A DNA stretch of 44,993 nt. Source: Denitratisoma sp. Lineage in GTDB: Bacteria; Pseudomonadota; Gammaproteobacteria; Burkholderiales; Rhodocyclaceae. The position numbers and the translations under genes were made by a program. Every line of letters begins with the position of its first letter. Positions within the stretch are counted from its first letter, which is position 1. The DNA is taken from positions 490,115-535,107 of the forward strand of contig JAVSMO010000001.1 in the NCBI GenBank assembly GCA_032027165.1, written 5' to 3'. The notes under the pieces are model-generated. The model had not been told where the DNA came from. It worked only from the letters and a program-made list of their open reading frames with translations, and searched no databases. Of the stretch, positions 39,680 through 44,993 are shown in pieces.

Positions 39680-39963
39680 TCCGGCCGGACCGGCCGCCTC
39701 CGCTGCCTTGTCTGTCCGCGGGCCGCAAGAAAATAAAACATAAACAACCCGTTATGTGACACCTAATATCACCATAGTTATACCTAATGCTTTAAATATC
39801 GTATAAAAACATGATGATATAGTCATTCGTAAGCACTCCAAAAAATCGTGCGCTCGGTTATTCGTGAAATATTTCACGTTTTCCGATAATGAAATCGTGC
39901 TCTAATGGCACATTCATTCGGCATGAAGACCGGCAAAAAGCCGGCGATTGAGGGGGAGGTCGG
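39680..39963. promoter_or_regulatory. AT-rich region before the type I secretion gene
   Basis: No gene was seen in this 284-bp gap. The left end has a short GC palindrome (CGGCCGG-A-CCGGCCG, 39682-39696) without a T run. From about 39728 to 39905 the base composition drops sharply to AT-rich, with repeated ACCTAAT (near 39763 and 39783). It holds a perfect 16-bp palindrome CGTGAAATATTTCACG (39863-39878) and two copies of AAATCGTGC (near 39842 and 39892) on either side of that palindrome. A CCGGC-AAAAA-GCCGG hairpin (39930-39944) precedes the GGGGGAGG ribosome-binding site. It probably holds a regulated promoter, but no -35/-10 pair is clear. Confidence 0.45.
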
Positions 39964-42180
39964 GTGGCTTCGGCGGCTTGCTTGGAAGGGAGAGATTTGC
40001 TGTGGCTTCTGGGCAGTCTGTGCCAGATCTGTCGTCAGCCCTTTGATCCCGCGCTTGTTTCCCAGGAGTATCCCCCGCCGATCACCACCGTCACCCTGCA
40101 CGAGGCCGCCCGCTCGCTCGGTTTTCGCACCGGCGAGCGTAGCGCCACTGCCGCCGTTCTCCCGGGACTGACTTTTCCCTGCATCGCATTCCTGCATCCT
40201 ATGCCGCATGTCGCGCCGCGTGCGGCGGGCGCGCCGACCCAACTGCACGTCGTGCGCGAGGGAGAGTCGGCAGAGTTGCCGGAACCTCCATCTGCACGTC
40301 CCGCGCTCATCCTGCGCGCCGATGCGAATCAGTTTCTCTTCATCAGTGTCGGCTCCGAGCAACCCGAAACCCTGCCGCTTGCAGAATTCGATCTCTATTT
40401 CGAGCCGGATCTGATCCTCGTTGCCAGGGATGCTTCCCTCTCCCCCGCGGGGAGGAGGGACGAGGGAGAGGGGGAAGAGGCCCGCCTTGCCAGATTCGGC
40501 TTTCGCTGGTTCCTCCCCGAACTGCTTAGGCACAAGCGTATCTGGCACGACGTGCTGCTTGCCTCATTGGCCATCCAGCTTGTCGGCCTCGCTACGCCGG
40601 TGTTCACGCAGGTGATCATCGACAAGGTGGTGGTGCACCAGACGCAGTCGACCCTCGTCGTCATCGCCGTGGCGCTGGTCATGTTCATGCTGTTCACTTC
40701 GGTCATGACCTGGCTGCGCCAGTACCTCGTGCTGCACACCGGCAACCGCATCGATGCTGTGCTCGGCAGTCAGGTCTTCCGCCATCTGCTGCGCCTGCCG
40801 TTGCCGTACTTCGAGAACCGCACGACCGGTGTGCTGGTGGCGCGCCTGCATGGCGTCGAGACCATCCGCGAGTTCGTCTCGGGTGCGGCGGTGAGCCTGG
40901 TGCTCGACTTTCCTTTCCTGCTGATCTTCCTGGCGGTGATGTTCTGGTATTCTTGGCAGCTGTCGTTGATTGCCGTGATGCTGCTCGGGGCCATCGGCCT
41001 GATCAGCGTCCTCGTCGCCCCTGTATTTCGAGACAGGCTCAACCGCCAATTCCTTCTTGGGGCAAGGAACCAGTCCTTCCTCACCGAATACGTCTCCGGC
41101 ATCGCCACCGTCAAGTCGCTGCAGATGGAGCCGCACCTCGAGCAGAAGTACGGCGACTACCTCGCGAGCTACCTCGCCGCCGGCTTCACCACGCGCCAGG
41201 TGAGCAACACCTACAACGTGCTGGCCAACGGACTGGAGCAACTGATGACGCTGGCCATCCTCGTCGTCGGCGCGCTGCTGGTGATGCAGAACGACGGCTT
41301 CACCGTCGGCATGCTCGTCGCCTTCCAGATGTTCGCCAGCCGCATGAGCCAGCCTATGCTGCGCATCGTCGGCCTGTGGCAGGAATTCCAGCAGGCCAAC
41401 ATTGCGGTGAAGCGCCTCGGCGACCTGATGGACGCTCCCGCCGAGCCGCATGCGCTCAGCCCCCGCCGCGAGGCCGCCGGCAGCGGCCGCATCGACCTCG
41501 TCGAACTGAGCTTTCGCTATTCCGAGCAACACCCCTTCCTCTACCGCAACCTGAACCTGACACTCAAGCCCGGCCACCTCTCCGTGCTGATGGGCCCCTC
41601 CGGCTGCGGCAAGAGCACGCTGGCCAAGCTGCTGCAGGGCTTCTACCTGCCCACCGAAGGCCAGATCCGCCTCGATGGCCGCGACATCCGCCACCTCGCC
41701 GCCAACGAGCTGCGCCAGACCTACGGCGTCGTGCCGCAGGAGACCGTGCTCTTCGCCGGCACCCTCTACGACAACCTCGTCATGGCGCATCCGCACGCGA
41801 ATTTCGAGGACGTCATCACCGCCTGCAAGCTCGCCGAGATCCACGACGTCATCGAGCAGCTGCCGCAGGGCTACCAGACCGAAATCGGCGAGCACGGCGT
41901 CGGCCTCTCCGGCGGCCAGCGCCAGCGCCTCGCCATCGCCCGCGCGCTGCTCAAGCGCCCGAACGTCCTCATCTTCGACGAAGCCGTCTCCAGCCTCGAC
42001 CAGCAGACCGCCGAGCACTTCGCGCAGACCATCAACCGGCTCAAGGGAAAGGCGACGATGCTGTTCATCACGCACCAGATCCCGAAGGGGCTGCAGGTGG
42101 ATGAGGTGTTCAGTTTTGGGGGGAGGGGGGCGCAGACACTGCCTGCACAGGCGCCCGAGAAGGAGACGGTGAAAGAATGA
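39964..42180 (+). CDS. Type I secretion ABC transporter (HlyB-type, degenerate C39-like domain)
   Basis: A 738-residue exporter: N-terminal C39 peptidase-like domain (about 1-150) without the catalytic Cys context (SLCQICRQPFDP in its place), six-helix TM domain (about 195-480), and ABC domain with Walker A GPSGCGKST (544-552), signature LSGGQRQR (about 648), Walker B NVLIFDEA (about 667) and H-loop H704. This layout is that of HlyB-like transporters for RTX proteins. The start is GTG at 39964 with GGGGGAGG just upstream. Residues about 157-174 are a low-complexity Gly/Arg/Glu linker coded by a GC-rich hairpin (40435-40460). At the 3' end AAGGAG (42161-42166) and an ATG overlapping the stop imply a lost coupled gene. 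No HlyD or TolC is in the window. Confidence 0.9.
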   Translation: MASAACLEGRDLLWLLGSLCQICRQPFDPALVSQEYPPPITTVTLHEAARSLGFRTGERSATAAVLPGLTFPCIAFLHPMPHVAPRAAGAPTQLHVVREGESAELPEPPSARPALILRADANQFLFISVGSEQPETLPLAEFDLYFEPDLILVARDASLSPAGRRDEGEGEEARLARFGFRWFLPELLRHKRIWHDVLLASLAIQLVGLATPVFTQVIIDKVVVHQTQSTLVVIAVALVMFMLFTSVMTWLRQYLVLHTGNRIDAVLGSQVFRHLLRLPLPYFENRTTGVLVARLHGVETIREFVSGAAVSLVLDFPFLLIFLAVMFWYSWQLSLIAVMLLGAIGLISVLVAPVFRDRLNRQFLLGARNQSFLTEYVSGIATVKSLQMEPHLEQKYGDYLASYLAAGFTTRQVSNTYNVLANGLEQLMTLAILVVGALLVMQNDGFTVGMLVAFQMFASRMSQPMLRIVGLWQEFQQANIAVKRLGDLMDAPAEPHALSPRREAAGSGRIDLVELSFRYSEQHPFLYRNLNLTLKPGHLSVLMGPSGCGKSTLAKLLQGFYLPTEGQIRLDGRDIRHLAANELRQTYGVVPQETVLFAGTLYDNLVMAHPHANFEDVITACKLAEIHDVIEQLPQGYQTEIGEHGVGLSGGQRQRLAIARALLKRPNVLIFDEAVSSLDQQTAEHFAQTINRLKGKATMLFITHQIPKGLQVDEVFSFGGRGAQTLPAQAPEKETVKE

Positions 42181-42200
42181 TGCTTGCCGAGAACCTGCAA

Positions 42201-42449
42201 TCAGGCTGCGTTCAATTCCTCGCGCAACACCTTGCGCAGTGTGGCGACGGTCACCGGTGCGTTGTTCTGCGCCAGCGACGCGCTCAGGGCCTCGTTGATC
42301 AGTGTCTGATAGCCCTTGCCTTCCTTTTCCGCGCGACGGCGAAAGGCGTCCAGCGTCGCGTCGTCTATGTAGATCGTGATGCGCGTCTTACCGGAGGGAG
42401 ACAGCACGGCGCCACGCCTGGCCTTGGACATGTCGTAGTTAGCTTTCAT
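42201..42449 (-). CDS. brnA: BrnA family antitoxin
   Basis: An 82-residue protein with a basic N-terminus and a ribbon-helix-helix domain (SGKTRITIYIDDATLDAFRRRA, KGYQTLINEAL). The ATG at 42449 is chosen because AAAGGAAA lies just upstream on the minus strand; a GTG at 42464 would add five residues. It overlaps the brnT stop by 11 bp. BrnA neutralises the BrnT RNase and represses their shared promoter. It sits immediately after the end of the convergent ABC transporter gene. Confidence 0.92.
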   Translation of the reverse strand: MKANYDMSKARRGAVLSPSGKTRITIYIDDATLDAFRRRAEKEGKGYQTLINEALSASLAQNNAPVTVATLRKVLREELNAA

Positions 42450-42720
42450 AGCATTTCCTTTCACGTGCGGTCGCCAGTCGCGCCGAAATCAGGCGAACGG
42501 CTTCTCCGCGTTCCGTCCAGCACACCGTCAAGACCCGGCCTAATGCGCCGGTACCCACAGTCGAATAGCGCGGCTCGATGGCGGAATCGTCGTCTTCACG
42601 CGTCAGAGCCCGCGGGTCATACATCACCGGTTCAGCTTCTGCGAACGATACGCCATGCTTGCGCAAATTCGCAGCGGCCTTCTTCGGGTCGAATTCGAAG
42701 CTCACGCGATGATGATACAT
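42439..42720 (-). CDS. brnT: BrnT family ribonuclease toxin
   Basis: A 93-residue BrnT/RelE-like protein with FEFDPKKAAANLRKHGVSFAEAEPV, the D-P/EDDD middle, VLTVCWTERGEAVRLISARLATARERKCYES. It is a type II toxin that cleaves RNA. The ATG at 42720 is the first start, but a GTG at 42705 gives the more usual short N-terminus; a TATCAT -10 box over codons 2-3 favours the GTG (see the promoter entry). Type II pair with the brnA gene downstream. Confidence 0.92.
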   Translation of the reverse strand: MYHHRVSFEFDPKKAAANLRKHGVSFAEAEPVMYDPRALTREDDDSAIEPRYSTVGTGALGRVLTVCWTERGEAVRLISARLATARERKCYES

Positions 42721-42740
42721 ACAATGTATGTATTAATCAA
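42712..42740 (-). promoter_or_regulatory. brnTA promoter and probable operator
   Basis: On the minus strand TTGATT (42740-42735), a 17-nt spacer and TATCAT (42717-42712) make a good sigma70 promoter. A perfect 8-bp inverted repeat (ATACATAC at 42715-42722 and GTATGTAT at 42726-42733, 3-nt spacer) covers the spacer and -10, the right place for autorepression by BrnA. Confidence 0.7.
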
Positions 42741-43033
42741 GGCGTGGTGCGTTTGCTCACGGCTGCGTTAAACCTCGGTAACCCGGGCCGCGGTGACGCT
42801 GTAGAGAGATTGGGCACCCGGATCCACGGCAGAGAAGGAGACGACCAGTTCTGCGCCAACGCCGAGCTCGACCTGTCCGCCGCGCTGGCTGTGGGAAAAA
42901 GTCAGTCCGCGCAGGACGGCGAGGACGTGCTGGTGTCGGGGGCGGGCGATGGTGCGTTTTACTTGAGCAAAAGTCAGTCGCCACGGCACGGCGAATACGT
43001 AGCGGCTAACGATAGTACATGGCGGAGGGTGGC
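42741..43033. other. Region of about 300 bp without a convincing gene, with an imperfect direct repeat
   Basis: Neither strand shows a gene I can support. AAAAGTCAGTC occurs at 42897-42907 and 42969-42979, exactly 72 bp apart, and the following bases (about 33 nt, to GACGGCGA and CACGGCGA) are also alike. Open frames exist on both strands (plus to 43037, minus 42768-42989), but none starts with a good ribosome-binding site or matches a family I know. It could be decayed remains of a larger gene or repeat-derived spacer. GGAGGG at 43023-43028 is the site for the next gene. Confidence 0.5.
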
Positions 43034-43606
43034 ATGAGCGGGCTTTACCTGTTGGTCGTGGTGGGGATTTGGGTGGGTTTGGTGTCCCTGTTTATCAAGG
43101 GCTGGCTGCGCCTGCGCGCAAAGCCTGATGCGAACAGGCGGGTGGTGGATGCGGCCAGCATTCTCCTTGCGGCGTTGTGGTTGGGAGCCTCGTTCTGGTA
43201 TGGCGGCGGGCGGAAGATCTATTTCGACGAGAAGGTGAAGGAACTCTGTGCCAAGGATGGTGGCGTTAAGGTGTTTGAGTCCGTGAAGCTGCCGCCTGGA
43301 AAATTCGATAAATATGGTGTGGTGCAGATTCCGATGCGGAAGGATTTCAAACCGGATGACGAGTATTACTACGATTGGAACATTCAGTATTACAAGCAAG
43401 GTAATCCGGAGTTGTGGCGTAGCCATTTCATTCTTTACAGAGCGAATGACCGAAAAATACTTGGAGAGGCTATTGGGTATAGCCGACGAGGTGGCGATCT
43501 GCCTGGTCCATGGCATGCCTCCTCCTTTGGTTGTCCGACTGACGCCGACATTTCCGTGGTCAAACAACGAGTCTTTCAAACTACTTTCGGGGAGCAAGGT
43601 AAATGA
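43034..43606 (+). CDS. Two-helix membrane protein of unknown function next to a secreted lipase gene
   Basis: I do not recognise a named family. The 190-residue protein has hydrophobic helices at about 4-21 and 40-56, then a soluble domain (about 60-190) with Cys at 72 and 167 and a conserved-looking GPWHASSFGCP segment. The ATG at 43034 has GGAGGG 5 nt upstream; an ATG at 43019 precedes that site. Its stop overlaps the lipase-like start (ATGA), so the two are made together. It could be a membrane-anchored partner, chaperone or immunity protein for that lipase; this is inference from context. Codon and base use is more AT-rich than in the core genes. Confidence 0.85.
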   Translation: MSGLYLLVVVGIWVGLVSLFIKGWLRLRAKPDANRRVVDAASILLAALWLGASFWYGGGRKIYFDEKVKELCAKDGGVKVFESVKLPPGKFDKYGVVQIPMRKDFKPDDEYYYDWNIQYYKQGNPELWRSHFILYRANDRKILGEAIGYSRRGGDLPGPWHASSFGCPTDADISVVKQRVFQTTFGEQGK

Positions 43607-44993
43607 CAAGTACAGCCAACTATTTGGCTCAAGCTGAATGCGCCTTGGCCGCCTATGCGACTCTTTCTATCGGCGAACCGAATAGAGCTGAACTTGTTAG
43701 AGCCGGCATGGCTCCTACCCAAGCCGAAGCCTTTTCCAGGCGCTGGCGCGTTGTCGCTCAGCACAATCACTCTGAACCGGTCGAGCTTCAGGACGAGTTT
43801 GGCAATGGTACGGGCAGTTTTACCAGCTGGTCGAACGGGTTTTCCGCGACGGTATTCGAGGAAGTAGGCACGGGTCGCCGCGTGCTGGCGATTCGCGGCA
43901 CGGAGAGCGGACCTGACTACACTACCGACTTGGTGGATGTGTTTTTGCGCGGCAGCCCGCAGAGGCAATCTCAATATCAATCCCTGCTTGCGCAAATAGC
44001 TTTGTGGCGGAGCGGGCCGCAACCTGTCCTCGGGTCGGCATTTGCGGTGACTGGGCACTCGCTGGGCGGCTTCCTGGCTGGCGCACTGACGGCCGAGCAT
44101 CCCGAATGGATCGAGCATGCCTACCTCTTTAATGCCCCCGGCGTGAGGGATGGCAACTGGCCTGAAGCGCAGCCACAGAAGATATCGAACATCCGTGCCG
44201 AGGCGGGCATCTCGCCGATCGCTGCGCTGTGGCGGGACTGGGGGACGGTACGCCTGATTACCACCGAGAACCAATTGGCTGGTGATGTGACCGACGCGCC
44301 ATTCGGCGCTTGGAATCACAGCCAGCGGGTGCTGGTCGACGCTCTTGCGGTCTATGACCTCTTCGTTCGCCTTGATGCCGGACTGGCGAGCCTGGGAGAA
44401 GCAGGTGTACTGGCAATACTCAACCCGATTTTCGCTGCCGCCAGTGCTCGAACTTCGACAACGCTGGAATCGTTGGCCGCGGCATTGCGCAAGCTGCTGA
44501 CAGGCGAAGCGGCCATGATTGCGGCTGCTGACCGCGACGCGCTCTACGCGACTGTCAATACGGTTTGTAATTTGCTCAACGCCGGGCCTCTACCGCAATA
44601 CACCTTGGTTTCCTTGCTTACGCTGACAGCAGACGAACTGCGCACTGCCGCGACCAACCCCGACGCCCTCGCCACCCGCTACGCCCTGATCAATCTCAAC
44701 CCCTTTGCCGTTCTTGGTGCCGACTACAGCCGCTTCAACCGGAACGGCGAGCTCGACCTCTTCGACCCTGCCACGGGAAAAGGCCGGCTCACCGCGGACT
44801 ATCTAGCCGACCGCACCGCGCTGCTCGCCTGGCAAAACCTCCTCAACACCCGCGACATCCCCACCAGCCCGGCGCGCCCCTACAGCGGGGACGAAGTGAC
44901 CGAAGCGACGCAGTTTGCCGACAGGGCCACGGGCAATCAGATCGTCCTGGGCGGCCAGCTTGCCGCCCGGCGCAGGATCCTCTTCGGCGCCGC
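43603..44993 (+). CDS. Large lipase-like protein, probable RTX-type secreted enzyme (partial, runs off the window)
   Basis: An open frame of 463 codons from the ATG at 43603 to the window edge without a stop. Residues about 80-250 have the class 3 lipase pattern: strand RRVLAIRGTES (about 92-102) and nucleophile elbow GHSLGG (151-156, Ser153), then LFNAPGV and a candidate catalytic His at 239 in WNHSQ. A helical region follows (about 260-360), then GADYSRFNRNGELDLFDP and NLLNTRDI (about 373-422), sequence of a kind that precedes RTX repeats in type I-secreted proteins. There is no N-terminal signal peptide, which fits a C-terminal type I signal. No RTX repeat is inside the window, so the RTX assignment is inferred. 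It is coupled to the membrane-protein gene. Confidence 0.85.
   Translation, partial: MTSTANYLAQAECALAAYATLSIGEPNRAELVRAGMAPTQAEAFSRRWRVVAQHNHSEPVELQDEFGNGTGSFTSWSNGFSATVFEEVGTGRRVLAIRGTESGPDYTTDLVDVFLRGSPQRQSQYQSLLAQIALWRSGPQPVLGSAFAVTGHSLGGFLAGALTAEHPEWIEHAYLFNAPGVRDGNWPEAQPQKISNIRAEAGISPIAALWRDWGTVRLITTENQLAGDVTDAPFGAWNHSQRVLVDALAVYDLFVRLDAGLASLGEAGVLAILNPIFAAASARTSTTLESLAAALRKLLTGEAAMIAAADRDALYATVNTVCNLLNAGPLPQYTLVSLLTLTADELRTAATNPDALATRYALINLNPFAVLGADYSRFNRNGELDLFDPATGKGRLTADYLADRTALLAWQNLLNTRDIPTSPARPYSGDEVTEATQFADRATGNQIVLGGQLAARRRILFGA

Noticed and set aside
39905..40171. 88-codon frame with ATG before the exporter start
   Set aside because: It overlaps the exporter in another frame, lacks a good ribosome-binding site and matches nothing; a short regulatory upstream ORF is possible but unsupported.
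42768..42989. Minus-strand frame of 73 codons in the gap
   Set aside because: No ribosome-binding site, a GTG start in repeat sequence, and no recognised family; kept only as part of the gap description.
42177..43037. Open frame of 286 codons starting at the ATG that overlaps the exporter stop
   Set aside because: Most of it is antisense to the well-supported brnA and brnT genes, its sequence resembles no HlyD or other family, and it ends just inside the next gene.

Overview
The window is a stretch of a GC-rich betaproteobacterial chromosome. The gene order (ispG-hisS-yfgM-bamB-der-hfq-hflX-hflK-hflC-DUF2065-hisZ-purA, rpsF-priB-rpsR-rplI, ffs-dnaX-ybaB-recR, petABC-sspA-sspB) is the one known from Betaproteobacteria. 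A member of the Rhodocyclales or a close relative is the likeliest source, but that is an inference from synteny and no species can be named.

Layout. 1-402: the end of an rRNA operon (23S 3' end, 5S, terminator). 455-2428: a tungstate/molybdate-type ABC permease and ATPase without an adjacent binding protein, followed by an uncharacterised exported protein. 2461-4762: accA and tilS. 4733-10528: a C4-dicarboxylate TRAP system, with the DctS/DctR two-component pair on the minus strand divergent from dctPQM. 10630-11815: a TerC-family membrane protein and a universal stress protein. 12050-20211: ndk, rlmN, pilF, a RodZ-like gene, ispG, hisS, yfgM, bamB and a small methyltransferase, nearly all overlapping or abutting. 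20211-27868: der, hfq, hflX, hflK, hflC, a DUF2065 protein, hisZ and purA. 27916-30999: tRNA-Leu(CAG) on the minus strand, then rnr and rlmB. 31042-32645: the ribosomal protein operon with a strong promoter and terminator. 32673-35618: tRNA-Ser(GGA) on the minus strand, SRP RNA, dnaX, ybaB and recR. 35888-39679: the cytochrome bc1 operon and the sspA/sspB stress-adaptor pair.

From about 39700 to the end the character changes to an accessory region. An AT-rich gap leads to a HlyB-type type I secretion ABC transporter with a degenerate (Cys-less) C39-like domain. A ribosome-binding site and overlapping ATG at its 3' end suggest that a coupled downstream gene, normally the HlyD-type adaptor, once followed. 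Instead there is a reverse-oriented BrnT/BrnA toxin-antitoxin pair, about 300 bp without a convincing gene, a two-helix membrane protein, and a large GHSLGG lipase-like protein (start 43603) that runs off the right edge and looks like the N-terminal half of an RTX-type secreted enzyme. The transporter, the membrane protein and the lipase are the most interesting part of the window: they may form a secretion system with a dedicated lipase cargo and a membrane partner or immunity protein, interrupted by an addiction module.

The core genes are packed in translationally coupled runs (ATGA, GTGA and TAATG overlaps). Regulatory sites that can be read directly include a putative intrinsic terminator between dctP and dctQ, a bidirectional terminator between purA and tRNA-Leu, a near-consensus rpsF promoter, promoters for both tRNAs, and a perfect inverted repeat over the brnT start.
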